Shown one piece after another: positions 37,070-52,200 of a stretch of DNA of 64,000 bases. The notes below the pieces were generated by a model that ran no database searches, was not told where the DNA came from, and worked only from the letters and a program-made list of their open reading frames with translations. Every line of letters starts with the position of its first letter. Positions within the stretch are counted from its first letter, which is position 1. The DNA lies in the NCBI GenBank assembly GCA_013365365.1, contig JABVXU010000152.1, positions 1 to 64,000 of the forward strand. The letters run 5' to 3'. The position numbers and the translations under genes are program-made. This DNA comes from Cruorifilaria tuberocauda (taxonomy: Eukaryota; Nematoda; Chromadorea; Rhabditida; Onchocercidae).

Positions 37070-40000
37070 ATGATGGATTTCTGTACTTTAGAAGGTTAAA
37101 TGTAAAGCATAAAGCATACTTCTATGATGATGAAGAAAAAAAGCAAATCTACAAATGAATTCATCTGTTTGAAAGAGTCAAAAAAAGAGAGAGAGAGAGA
37201 GAGAGAGAAGGAAGATTGAGAGCTCTCGAGAAATATCCTCGTTTATTTTTACGTATCGAAAGCATTTTTAAGCTATGGCGGAAGCTTTGGAACACAGGAA
37301 CCTCAATAATTTGAGGTGAAAAATACTGGGAGAAGCATCAAACACCCATACAATATTAACACCACCTCCCTTTCAATTGCTTATAATTGAAGCTTCCAAC
37401 TATTGAAACAATTCATTCCGCACTTTTCACTTCCTTCACTCTCAATGGATTCGATTACCTTTTCATCACCTTTACTTGTTCAATTTCATTTCAGATTAAT
37501 TATTCATAAACCAATTCCAAAGTATTTTTTCATTTTTCGTTCTCCAAAATTTTCTAATTTGCAAATTAATATCCAATTGTTAGATCTTTCTCTCTCTATC
37601 AAAACTCTATGAAAAACTTTAGCGAAATGAATCGATGGATTATTTTTTATCAAAAATTTCTCATTAATTATAGACAAATATTCTTCCATGATTCCGTTAT
37701 TCCATATCGCTTATCTCAAATGAAATAATTTATTTTAAAATTTTATTTTGCTTACCATCCAAAATCCATCATTTCAAATGTATATTAAAATAAACATTTC
37801 AAATCGCATTATTAAACTGAGCTTCTGGAAGAAAGTATGTTAGTTTGAAGTAAGACAGACGTTTAAAACCGGAGTTCGTCTATTCTTTGCATCGAATTGA
37901 AGCATTATTATGTTTGCTTTAACGTTCAAAGATTGCGATAGCTGTTCGAGATCATTATTAACTGTGGTATTATTTAACTCGTAATATAACATTAAATTCT
38001 AATCCGACCTAAAATTGAATTTGATATGACCCATAACTAAATCTGATATGACTCATAATTGAACCTAAAACGATCATTGTATCACATTCAACTATTGATC
38101 GTATTAATTTGATTGATTTACAGTACTAATACGATCAGTAATTGAATCTGATACAGGATGACTATTTACCATTTTCATCTAAAGTTACAGTCTTCAAAAG
38201 TTACTCTTCATAGTTATTTAAGTTATTTTTTTAAGATACTGTTTTAAAACAGTTATTGAGACAAAAGCGATAATTAATTTAGTGATATATATCATACGAT
38301 GAATTGTTTGTTTTGTATAGAACTCATCTATAAATGACTGTAATATTTAATTAGTCCAACCAAAAAGTTTTGTTAAGTAAAGTAATTAGTTCAGTAAAGT
38401 ATTGAACAGAGAATTAATTCCTTCCGTTTAGTTAGCTTAATTCTATCTTAGCTTTCAACAGTTAATTTAAATCAATCAAATTAAATGAATCATCTGTAAA
38501 TTTTTCATGATACTTTTTGTATTTACAATCGTTATGATCGTTTTCCATATTCATTATATTGTGATTGATCAAAAGCTAATTATTAATTATTTAGTAATTA
38601 TTAATTAATTATAAGTAATTATTAATTATTTTGAAATTATTATCCGAACTTTTTTTTTGCAAATTTTCTAGAAATAATTTACATTTAGTTTATTGCTTCA
38701 ATGAATTGAGTTGTAGACAATATGATTTATTGATTGTTAGCAATATGCAAATGTTTAATTTAACAAATGTAACGAATGATTGATTTAATTAATGAATGAT
38801 AATTTTAAAGGAAAATTTCGACAAATGATTTAATTTGAAGGTTGAGAGTAAAGCACGTGTCGAAGTATATCCATTGCATATACCGGATGAACAGCAGCGA
38901 TCACCACAATTTGAACAGTTGAAAAATTTTTATCCGGTAGAAAGTAGTTACGAACGACCTAATCAATCATTACAACAGCAGGTTAAAGTTTTTAAATTTA
39001 CAAAAAAATTATAATTTAAATTATTCCTTCAAGATTATAAATCATCATCAGTTATTGATGAATTAATTTAACTAATTTTGTGAGTTTGAAAATGATATTG
39101 AAAAAGGTGCGATTTTATGTTTGATATTTTGATATTTACTTATTCTAGTTGGATCTCATACTGAACTGACTGATATATTTTGTTGGAAAGAGAATTATCA
39201 AGCTTAAAATCATTTCCAAACGGAGGATTAAAATAAATTTTGAATATTTGATTTTGAAATTTTTCTAATTAATAAAATATCGTAACAGATTGTATTAAAT
39301 AAATTTTAAAATTGGAAACAATACATTGGTTATATGACTTCAGGTTATTTGTTAGGTAAGATTACTTTTTTAAATATCCCCGTTTCTAGTCATAAATTTA
39401 TGCCTATTGTTTTATAAAGTTGAAATCTTTTGAAATGCTAAAATAGACATTTTTTAAATTTTACCAATTAAGTTAATAGAATTTATTTTTTAGTTCAAAA
39501 TTTCAATGATCCATTGAAATAGAAATATTAATTAAATATTTAAGAATATTTAAATACTTTAAATTTCTGTTTCAAATTGATCGAACTTGCAGTGACTATT
39601 ATACTGAACAGTAAATGAAGTTATCTTCCGTACTGAAAATTTCATTTGAAATTTTTTTTTGTTTCATTAAATTTTGCCTAATTAAGATAACCTAATTTAC
39701 TGTTTTATCTTAAATTTGCTATTCGGTAATCCGTTTATCATTCATGAAATAGTTTTCGGTAATCCCAAAATGTATTTCTATACAGATTTTATCATTGATG
39801 ATCAGTGATCGAAAATTTTAAAAGTGTAAGTTTAACAAATTTCGATATCCTAGCTTTGTTAGCTCTAGCATCACAGCTAGACTGTTTCTAAAAGTTTCAA
39901 ACTATTCAGCAGCTAAAATTTCAGAGAAGAAAAAAAAGCAAAAATCAAAAGCTATTTTATTAGCTGTGATATATAATTTGTCGAATTGTACAGTTCATTC

Positions 40001-43000
40001 AAGTTGATTTCTTTTTCTGCTTTACAAAGTTTTATGGTACTTACTATATTTATTTTTGAGAAGTAATAAGCATCGATCTGATAAATCACGTCAGTTGCTT
40101 CGTTTTCATCGTTTGACGATGACTAATTTGTTTTCAATTTTTATTTAAAAGAAAAAAAAAAGGAAAAACTCAATTTGAAATGAATGTTAGTTTCATTTCT
40201 AAGCTGTTTTAAGTTTACAATTCCTCTTCTATTATTTACAATTAAAATTACGATTGAAAAAAAAAGGAATGAATCATTAAATGAGTAAGAAAAGTGAGTA
40301 AACATATTCAGAATTGCAGAAATCAATTGAATTAAATTAACTGAGACAATTTCTTTTCGTATGACAATGGCTTAAAAAATATCTGATCATCTGTAAATTT
40401 ACCTGTACTAAAATTTATCTATCACGAAAATTTTACTTATCAAATGATAATTGAATAAAATTATCTATCCATTTATAAATTTACCTGTAATCTAAAAATT
40501 TCAATTTAATTCTTTCAAATACTAATTTTAGAACTGAATTAATTAATTAGACAATTTCTTATCATATGATAATGGCTTATTTATTTCAATAAGAAAATTT
40601 TATAATTTATAATTTTTTTTATACGAAAATTACCTTTGTTAAATTGGAGCAAATAAAAAAACAAAAAAGAAGTAAGCAATGGAAGAGAAAATTGCAGTTT
40701 GCTTCTTCGAAAAGCTTCAATGCTTATTGGCTCATAAAGAATATGTGAGATTTAGAAAAGTGAGAAAATTTTCAAAGTAAAAAAGGTTTTAAAATGAAAT
40801 AGCAATAAATTGGATTAGCAAAAATTTATTTTTATGAATTGTTTCACGAATTTTTTATATATCGTTTCGCTTTTTTTTTTGTTTTCAAATACAATCACTG
40901 AAAGAGTTTTCAGTGGGAAGAGGAAAATTCAAGGGAAGCATTCCGGAATTTACCAGAAGAATCACATTACGCTCAAACAGCTATCTCCCATCAACCTGTT
41001 TGTTTTACCGCTTTTCGTTTCATTTTAAGAAAAAGGAATATATCCTAAAATTTAGGAGAAGGAAGATAAAGAAGCTTTAAGAAGGTTAAGTTACACTAAA
41101 GTGCAATTTATATCGCTTATCAATTATGATGATTGATCACTCTGGGAATAGATATTATTTGAATTTTCTGTCTGGAATTTTTCATTAGTAAATTGATGCT
41201 TTTGGCTAATTCTAATAAATTTAGAATTTCTCATTGCCTACTGATTGCTAATTAAGATTTTAACTGTTTTGAATTTGATGAATATAAGAGAAGTGATATT
41301 ATTGATTAATTGATAATATGAATTTGAATTAATCTAAATATGAATACGAATTAGTAAAATAATATGAATATGATGAAACAATTTATTTCTCCATTATTAT
41401 TATATACTAATCAATCTTATAAGCTATCATAATTTTCGCTATCCTTATTTTTTTTACTTATATTTCAGTAATTTTTATAATTGAAAGATTAAAATTTTAA
41501 CTGAATGAAATATGATTTTAAATTTGAAATTATTATTTTATTTTTCAGATTTATAATCAACCAAAAATATATCACGCTCAATATATACAGGTGTGATTTC
41601 GTTTTAAAATTTTAATCAATTCTCTATGATCAATTTTTACTTTTCATATTAAAGCTATTAAGCGGAAATAATATAAATCAATAATTCTGTAATTGTTATG
41701 GATTCTTCTCCATATTTTATCATACATAATATCAGTTCATAATTCCAGTATCATTCTTTGCTACAATTCTTTTTTAGCCTGAATACGAACGGCAATATCT
41801 GCAATCCGTTTATCAGCCTTATCAGATTCAGCAAGTAATTCTTTGCATTTGATACTCATATCAATTTAACTTATACTTATACCATTTATCAATCAGTTGC
41901 TTCTTATTCATCTTTTAATTTCACTAATATTAAAGTATATTTTTGAAAAATTTTTTATGTGGGCATTTTTCAGGAGCAATTTTACGAGCAACCAGTTCGA
42001 TCACCACAATTACAACCGGAACAACAGTATCATAATACAGTAAGCTTTTGTTTTATTTATATTTACTTCATGAATTAAGGTAAACTTAAATATCATCTTA
42101 TTATTCAACAGATTTGATAAATAACGTAAGTGAAAGCAAATAAGCAATTTTTTAATCTTTCAGTTCATTTCAAATCAATCAATTAATAACTGATAAATAG
42201 AAGTGTGATAAATGTAATATAAGAAATCAATTCCTATCTGTTGTAAAACTTTTTTTTTGGTTGTGAATGAAACAGAAAATCAAAACTTTTACGTTTGATA
42301 ATTTAAACAGAGAGAATGAGAAGCTTATCAGTTAAGATTCACATTATTTTAATGGCAAAAAACCACAAAATCCTTTTCAAATTAAGTTTATAATTTCAAA
42401 AATTTTTCGACGAAAAAAACTAATATTATTTCTAGAAAGATACTGCTATAGTTACTTTAAAAAGTTAATTATGAAAAAATATTGCTAAAATTACTTTGAA
42501 TTTTTAGTTATATAAAATACTGCTTATGCCATTTTGAAATTTTCATTACAATAATTTAAAAATTTACATTATCTTATATTACAATAACTTATAGTTATGA
42601 GTTGAACAGTCATTTTGAAACAAAAAACCTGAATTTCGTAATTTACCATTATTTTCTCTAACTTAAATCTTAAAGCTCTAATAGAATTTAAAATCATCAC
42701 AACGATACACCAAATAATCTCAAATCAAAAAGATAAAAATAAGCATATCGGAATAAAAGTAACATAAAGTAAGTCTGGATACAGTATTTAATTAGCTAAG
42801 AGAAAAATAAAGGTAAAACGGAAAGATATTATAAATTTATATGATTTAAATAAATTTAGCTAAAAGTATCAATAATAAGCTTTTGATATTTTATTTTCCG
42901 GATAAATGAGTTTCATTATCAGTTAAGTATCAGTAGCTAGCTATCAGTATGCTTTGTTGTTATGTTTTCCCATGCGATAATTTCCATGAATAGCTTGCAT

Positions 43001-46000
43001 GTTCTTGCTTTTCCTTTTGTTTTTTCCTTCGTTTACCTGATCTGTTTTATTCGTCTCTCATGAGAAGTGGCAAATTAGGCGTGTCAATTACAGTTTGAGG
43101 AGCATCGACCCCTTCGGTCACGTCCTACTTATCGTCAGCTTCCTTCGCCAGCACAGTTGAATTCACAGTTGCAGTATCAGCAGCAGTACGAACAACATCA
43201 TCCCTATCATCACCACCACAATACAGCACATTTCGATCAGACTGATCAGAATCAATACTATCAGATCGATACTATGCCTCTCGTTGAACGGATCACACCT
43301 CAGGTACACAGATTACTCTTTACTTTCACCGGAACAGAGTGAAACTTGGACATTGAGTTCCACTGAAGACTGAATTACCGGTAAATCTTTACTATCATTC
43401 AATTACTTCTTTTAGATATATTTTTTAATTGTCAATTTTTAAATATTTATTATTTAATCTATATCCAGTGTGCTTTGTATAAATTCAATTCAAATTTTAA
43501 GTACCATAATATCAATAAGTACTACATTTTTACCTTAAGTTAATTTTCAATTGTTTAATCTATATCAAATCCATTCTATTTGAATTTAAAATATCATAAT
43601 TTCAATGAGTGTCATATTTTTTCTTTAAATTTTTATATTTTACTCATTCAAGTTTCAATTTTTACTTAGAAATTGACTGTAGGAGCGAGAATTTGCCATT
43701 ATTTCTTCTTTTATTGCCTAATTTAAAAGAAAAATTTTTTTTCTTTGACTATTAATATATCCATCATTTTCTTTTTCTTATAATTTCATCTAATTTTAAA
43801 TTTGAGTTTTGAAATTATAAAATAACTTTTGATTCTTTTGTTTCATAAAAAAATTTTTCATTTACAAGAAAGAAAAATTTTATAGCGAAGATTTATTGGC
43901 GGTCAAAATTATGCCAACCAAAATGGACAACCAAAACAGATTGGTCAAAGTGAGAAACCACCACAGTTTAGTAGTATCCCATCTTCAGAAACCGTAAAAT
44001 CTGGCGATTCCGTCACGTTCACAGCCAAAGTAAGCGTTGCAAAAATGTGTAAGTAAGTAGGAATTCTCGAAATGATCCTAAATTAATGAATTTATTTGAA
44101 GAATTTATCTTTCAAATAATTTTTTGCATCAAATTTTCACTTAAATTTTAGGCTTTTTTTTCTAAAGTTATCCATGTTTTTTGTTATTTAAACTATCTTT
44201 TCCTTTTTTTTAACAACTTTATTAACTTTTATTTTGCAGACAACAGGTCAACCAGTACCAAGTCTTAATTGGTATCGATCTGATGGTAGTCAGATCAGAA
44301 GCGATGGACGCTATAAGGTTGAGATACTAAATGATGGTACCACAAAATTGACAATTAATAAATGTACAGCTGAAGATAGTGACACTTATTTATGCGTTGC
44401 GGAAAATGATGGTGGCGCTGTACAGATACGTTGCTCACTCAATGTTCTTGGTACCATTTGATAGATTTTTTTACGCTTGGCGCAAAAAGATTTTTACCGC
44501 TCCATCTCTTATTAAATTACTATATTATTTTATTTTTATAATATCGAAAACAGGTATATTGTAGAGCAAAAATCAGGTGGTGCACCTCAGTTTGTTGGTA
44601 AATTTCAATCGGTAACAATATATGAAGGTGATTCATTAACACTTTACTGTAAAGCTGTGGGTACAAAAATTCGAATGAATTGGCTCAAAGATGGTACACC
44701 ACTAAAAAGTGGTGGTTCATTCAGGTAAACATTTGATTTTTACCTTATAATTAAATTGATTACTTTATATCTGACATTTTAAATTCATTAATTAGTAGTC
44801 AAAATGTTATCAGATAACGATAATTTGGCTTACTCTTTTTATAAGATTAGCTGCTCAGATTAGTCGTCGTAATTTTGCTTTTGAAATTAATTTCATTTGA
44901 AATTTTCAATTCCTTGTTTGAGTTCAATTATTTAATATAAATTCAATTATTCGATAAATTTTAGAATAGAAGATAAGGGAAATGGTGAAACAACTCTACA
45001 GATTCTTAGTGCTAAAATGGCTGATGGTGGTTGGTATCAGTGTGATGCGATGAATGAATTTGGAACATCTTCCTTGAAAGTAATTTTTTTTAACTTTAAG
45101 ATTTTAAATTCCATTAGAGCTTTACGATTTAAGGTATAGTAAGTAATGGTAAATTATGAAATTCTGGTTTTTTCTTTCAAAATAACTAATAAATTTTAAG
45201 CTTCACTTCAACTACAAGCTCTTTAATCTTCAAGGTTTACGCTAGAGTATATAATAGTAAATTATGGAATTTAGGTTTTTTGTTTCAAAGTAATTGTTAA
45301 ATTCATAACAATAAAAAATTTATTTTTTCATGTGATATGTTGGTAGATAAATTTTAAATTTTTTTTCAGGGACGTGTAGTGGTTCAAACACGTAAAAAAT
45401 TGGACGCAATAAATCAGGATCAAATTCCATTAAGAAAAGTTGACCGTCGTATGGCAAGGTATAAAGTTTAAAATTGATTTAAGCCATTGTTGTATGATTG
45501 AAGAAGAATTTTTGTAACTTCAATTCAAAACTTACTTTTAAATGATTTCAGGCATGTTGGTAAAATGGAAGTAGATAATGATGAGATAAGAGAGGATTCT
45601 AAACAACCACCAACATTTTTGGAAACAATTAAGAATTTAAATCTAATTGAGGGTCAAACTGCTTTGCTTAGCTGTAAATATTCACCGTCAAATGATCCAA
45701 ACTTGAAGATAGCTTGGCTACTAAATGGAAAGGTAACTTTTGCATTTTATCTTTTAATTGAGATGAAATTTTTGAATTCAAAGAAAAATTTCTATCTTAT
45801 TCATCAAATTATTTCAGTCCTTTGTCTGCAATTAAATTTTCACCTTCTAAATTAAATTTTGAAAAAATTTTTCGATAATTTGAGGCTGTAATTGCAAGTT
45901 CACGTCTGTCAACACTAGCAGAAAACGGTTATGCTGCTTTGGAAATTAATCCGGTTAAAATGTTCGACAAAGGTGAATATACGATAGTAGCCGTGAATAC

Positions 46001-46159
46001 ACTTGGTGAAGCTCGACAATCTGCAACTGTTAATGTCATAGGTCAGCCAGTCTGTAAAGTTATCTCCAATTCGATTTTTTGATTATCAAAAAGTTTCTTA
46101 TGAGGAAGTGCTTTCTGATATCAGTAAGCAAATTTTTCGAAACTTATTTATTTTAAAAT

Positions 46160-46201
<42 letters not shown>

Positions 46202-49200
46202 AAGATTTTTGGTAGAGTTTCCGGAAAAAATTTATTCTGAAAATTTGAGTTTTTGTTATTTTTAGGACATCGTAGTGCTTTGGCAGATGCTTCCAATGTT
46301 GCACTTTATGATCGATCTCAAGCTAGCAAAACAGCTACAAGATTTTCCGAAATGCCAAATTTCCATACAGATTTACGATCGATGGAAGTTTTTGATGGTC
46401 AACATGCTCATTTAGAAGCAAAATTTTCACCAGCTGATGATCCAAATTTAAAAATTTCATGGCTTTTCAATGGAAAACCATTGAAGCAAAGTAAGTTAGA
46501 GTAAATGTTACCTGTTATACTTAATTATTATTACTTTTTATACCTATTATGCTTAATTTTACCTATTATACTTAATTACTTACTATACTTTTTCATTTTT
46601 CACTTTATACTACTTATTTATATACTACTTAGTTACCTATTATACTTAAATAATTATGGATGAAAAATATGACCTTTTTTTTGGTTCTAGTAAACCATAA
46701 AGTGAAATAAGAGTAAATCATAATACTCTATTACTTATTATACATAATTAATTATCATAACTTTTTTTGTGGTACAAGTAAACATTCAATTTTTGTTAAG
46801 AAACTGAAAATAAACTGTTTGATTGAATTGAATTAAATATTTGAATTAAATTTAATTTAACTGATTTTAGGTGATAATATTCGAATGTCTGCTAGTTTTG
46901 GACTGGTTTCGCTAGATATTTTAAATATTACACCAGCAGAAGCTGGCAATTATACATGTCAGCTAATAAATGAAGTGGGTGTCATGGAATCGACGGCTAC
47001 CGTAATTGTTCAACGTGAGATTTTCTAATTAATTCATTTCATTTTATTTTAATTTCAATTTAGTTCATCTCATAATTCATTAATTCATTAATTCATTAAT
47101 GCATAATTCCAAAAAATTCCAATTTTTCAATCTTCTAAATTGATAGAAAATTAAATTAATCGATATAATTCCATGTGGAATTAAGAATCGAAATTAAAAT
47201 AATTATTGATGGAGCATACACTTTACTTAAAATTATTTTTTATTAAAATTTAAAAATTATTACTTAAATTACTTAAAAATTGAAACGATAGCGAGAAATG
47301 GAAAACGATCGCTAGCAGTTTAATGATCATATTAGCTTGATAGTATAACTTTTACTTTTGTTTGCTTCAACTTTTGAACTTCTTCCTCTATCAATTACAG
47401 CTCGTATGAAAGATTTCGAGCAAAGAAATATTGTGGATGTAGAAGATGCGCGTGACCTTCAATATGAAGTTGACGTTTCAACTCACGCACCTGTCTTCCT
47501 TACAAATGTTTGATTTTATCACTTCGAAAATTCTTCGATAGTAAAGTAATTCATGGATAAAAAAAATGCTTACAATATTGATTATAATCTTTCAGTATTA
47601 ATTATAATGCTTATCAGATCTGATACTAATCATGATTCCATAAAGATTTATCTTATCAACAGTAGAAGAATTCATGATCAGTTTTTTAGCTATCAAATTG
47701 TCACTGCGATCAGGAGCTTGGAAGTTCATATTTTGAAGCACGTATTGCACCGGTAAATGATCCTACACTGAAAGTAATTTGGCTAAAAGATGGACAACCT
47801 TTGCCGAATGCTAATCGAATCCAAGTATATTCTAAGTTTTAAGTAATTTAAAAATTTTTCAAAGTAATTTTATTCATTGGAATTTAAGAACATTGATGAA
47901 TCGAATATAAAATTTTCAAAATTTTTTAGACGTTTCATAATTTTGGTTGTGTTTCGTTAACACTAAATCCGACATATCCGGAAGATGAAGGTACCTATAC
48001 TTGTATCCTGAAAAATTTACGTGGTCAAGCTCAAAGTGCAGCACAGCTTACTACAATACATACCAACAGTTTACAGCTTGAATCAAAACATCAGCACTCA
48101 TTAGCACGAATTGGATATCTTGAGGAACAACAGGTAAGTTATCTTAAAGGTTTACACTTTAGGGCACAAATTTAACCTTAACCTTTTTGTATTCTTTCAA
48201 ACATTTATTTAATTAATGCATTCATTTTTTTATAAGTTTTCTCAGGTGGTTTTGTAATTTGTAATAATTTTATTATCTCAATATTTGCAGATGAAACTTT
48301 TTATCTATTCTTAATTTCATTTATTAAGTAAATTATTTCCATTTTTGGATGATATTTTAGGTTCATATTGGTCCACCGTCCGTCGAAAGACCGGAAGAAT
48401 TTAACAGTATGGAGCAGCCACGTTTTGCACGCCAACTGGAAAGTCGTATTGAAGTGAATGAGAATGATCCGGTACATTTTGAAGCACGAATCCAACCGGC
48501 AAATGATGTGAAAATGGTTGTTGAATGGTAATTAATGCTATTAGTTGGATTAGATTTATTCCTAAGCAAGTTCCGTCTCGTAAAATTTTTTAATTTCATT
48601 TTCAGAATCCCATAGTTTCAATGAATGAGATTTCCATTTAAGTTTTTATGAGTACCAAAAAAAGGAATGCAAATATTTTCAGGTACCATAATGGCGCACC
48701 TCTACCGGCGGCACATAGACTGAAACCAATGTTTGATTTTGGTTACGTAGCGTTAGATATTCTCTATGCATTTCCTGAAGATTCTGGAATCTATACATTG
48801 ATTGCCAGGAATGAGTTAGGTGAAGTGCAGTCAAATCTCGAATTGATCGTCAACTCAGAGAAATCTCTTTACCTGGATGCTCATCATCCGGAAGGTAAAC
48901 AGAAGTTTGACCACTTTTTGTAAAAAGAAACTTGGTCTTTCTATATTAATTTTTAACCTAATTCGATTCATAATAATTATTTATTTATTTATAGGATTGG
49001 ATCGAATTCAGGAGTTGGAACAAAGTCGCATTCGTCCACTAGAGTATCCAGCTGATCGTGAATGTGATCATGAACCACGATTCATCGGAGATTTGCATGA
49101 TTTGGAATTGAATGAAAATGAAAACATTCACTTTGCTCTAAAAGTTCGTGAATTTTGATGAGGATTTGAATTTTTTTGAAATGCTAAATTTGATAAGTGA

Positions 49201-52200
49201 TAAGTTCGATTTAAGTTGGAACCAATGAATGATCCAACGATGAAAGTAGAATGGTACGTAGATGGACATCCACTTTTGGCAAGTTCTCGTGTTCGAACTC
49301 AAAATGAATTTGGCTTCTTAATAGCTGACATTCATGGTGCTATTCCAGAAGATTCCGGAGTTTACACCGTAAAAGCAACAAATGCTCTTGGTGAAGGAAT
49401 AAGGGAGTGCAGAGTAACTGTGAAGCGTTAGTTTTACAATTTTCCGAAATAAAAAGTGGAAAGCGAAGATTGTTGAAGTTATAGGTTAATTAATAGTTTG
49501 TAAGCTGTAAAATCAAGATTAATCGATGGCTAACTAATTGATATTAATTTGTAGCTCATGCAACGATACTTTCTGAGACTCAGCATGAAGAAAGTTTGGA
49601 TAAAATTCATCAAATCGAAAATTTGAATAAGTATGGTCGGCAAGAAGTAGAGGATAAAGGTCCACAGGTAACATATATTTTAATTTTCAGTCATATCACA
49701 CACATCACATATCTCAAAATATAGAATCATTATCTTTGATAATATCTTTAAATGGTTACGAACGAAATCATTCCACCATATAAGTTAATCTTGAAACGAT
49801 TTATTGCAATAAGTTATCGAATTTTAATAAACTTAGTTTCGAGATAAAATAAAAATTTGACATTAATGTATTAATTAAAAATTTAATAGATTTAAAAGAC
49901 TAAACAAATTTATGTAAAATATTTTATGAATGTTTTTTCAAAATTATACAAAATAGAAATAAAGTATCCGTTCGGTAAGTGCGTTAAACGAACTTATAAT
50001 TATAAGTTAATTAAATATTAAGTTAAATAAATACTAAATTAAGGCACCACCATGTTTCACAAAGCCATTACCTGGTGATATTGGTGAAGTGGAAGAAGGT
50101 GAACCGCTTCATCTGGAATGTCAAATAACACCGGTAAACGATAATACATTAAACATTAATTGGCTCAAAGATGGAAAGCCAATTCCAACAGGTTAATACT
50201 TATATTTAAAGAAAGATAACCTTTTACTCCTGTAATCAACATAATCCTTTAGTACCTGTAATGAATATTTTTTATTACCTTATTATACTGAATGCTTTTT
50301 TTTCTAGGACACAGATTTCGTACCTTTCATGATTTCGGTTTTGTTTCATTGGATATTCTGGATGTGTATGCTGAAGATTCTGGAACATATACGTGTGTTG
50401 CAAAGAATGCACTTGGACAAGCAGATTCATCAATTAGTTTCACGTGCAAAGGTATGTGATGATTAATATATTATGCATTTGGTACTCGATTTAAACAAGT
50501 ATTCAACGAAAAAAAACTTTAGATAAGGAGCGAATTCTTGGTGAAACACAACATCCAAGTAGTGTTGCTAAAATTCAACAAATTGAAGCACCAAAATCTA
50601 TTCCGGAAGAAATTCCGGATGCAATAAAAGAAGTCAGTGCTTGCATTTTTATAATTTGCTATCGAATGAAAAATATATTAATATGTCTAATTTTATGCCA
50701 TAAATTATTTTGTATTAATTGCAAAATATTTCAATGTTGCAGTTATACGTGAATGAATTTAAGTTAGGTAAAAGTTCACGTACGTGTTTTTGTACAGGTA
50801 TATGTCTTAATATCAAATCAATACTAACATTCAATATCGATATATCAGTTCAATATAGATCTTAATACATGAATTATTAAACAACTTGCAGCTAATATTT
50901 AGCTTAAAGTTTCCTAGCTATTAGCATTAGTCTCTTCAATGTTCTTTTTACAGTCATTTTTGTGAAATGATATCGTTAAGTTTTTTTTTTTATTTAATCA
51001 AAAGGCACTTTTATCAGTACAATCATCTGCAGTACAAAGAATATTATGAGAAGAAAGAGTTTTTTCAAGGCACCAAAATTCATCAAGCATATTGGTAACG
51101 GTGAAATGATTTATGTTACCGAAGGTGATAACGTTTATCTTGGAGCGCAAATTACGCCCGTAAATGATAATTCTTTAACGGTCTGTCCTTTTTTTTCTTA
51201 AAGTTAAATTAAACTGAAATTTGAGGAACTTTTCGAATTCGCAAATTTCATAATTTATTGGGTAAAAAAGGAAAAGCAATTTAATCAATTTCTTTTTTTA
51301 AAAAGTTTTAAACTTTTCTCTTTTAGTATGAATGGCTTTTAAATGATAGGCCATTGATGAAAGCTCATCGTTTTGTGCTAAGTCATGATTTCGGATTTAT
51401 TGCACTCAATATTTTGTATATGTATCCAGAAGATAGTGGTACTTATACTTTAATTGTGAAAAATGCAGCTGGTGAAGCAAAATCTGTTGCTGATATTGAT
51501 TGTAAAGCTAAAGGAAGCATGGTTTGTATTTTATTCCGAAATTCCTTTTTTCATTTCTGATTAATCTTTTGGTTGTCGAAAAGTTAACAGTAAAATATTT
51601 TCAAATTTGATATTAATTTAGAGTAGTATGAGAGAATTTTTTCAAACTTTTTATTTCAATAGGAAGTATACACGTACCGTCAACGAATCTACACGTAAAT
51701 ATTTGTTATTTTTGACTCAATTGTGAATTAATTTAAAAATTTTAAATCTCATTCTTCCTAAATTACATTCATAATTCAATTTTTCTTTTTCAGATAACAG
51801 AATCTTTTCATCCTAATTCGGTACAACGTATACGTGAACTAGAAATGCCGTTGCAGCTACCGGATGAACGTCCGGAAGCACCACGAATGGCACCAGAAAT
51901 TGTACAAACGTTACCACCACAACTAGATAATGTACATGAAAGTCAAACGCTTCATTTAGAAGCGCAAATTTTACCTGTTGATGATAATCAACTTAAAGTA
52001 AGTTATATTGTTTTTAACATGCAATATTAGCTTCTAATGAACAATGGTTTAAATTAAAATTAGAAATTTTGTATGATCACTAATTGAAGAGCGACGGATA
52101 AGTTCGTATTCAGAAAACTGCTTCATGTTACCATTGAGAAAGCCTTAAATCAAATATAACTTAACCTATCATTCTTTCCTGGCCACATCTGATTGTCTGA

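Larger units (their letters stand above)
34626..38840 (+). other. 4.2-kb intron between Ig3 and the Gln-rich segment
   Basis: The largest intron seen in this gene. It is non-coding and A/T-rich, with a CT microsatellite and two GA microsatellites at 36898-37208. A/T-poor DNA around 37080-37450 holds no exon I could support. It is a natural place for muscle enhancers or an internal promoter, but no element was recognised. Confidence 0.65.

Noticed and set aside
40834..41028. 64-codon frame in the intron of the Gln-rich region
   Set aside because: No acceptor/donor pair in phase 0, and the sequence is unlike the surrounding Gln-rich exons.
44554..44564. Alternative acceptor CAG at 44553 for the Ig5 exon
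   Set aside because: Using it leads directly to an in-frame TAG. The next AG at 44564 keeps the frame.
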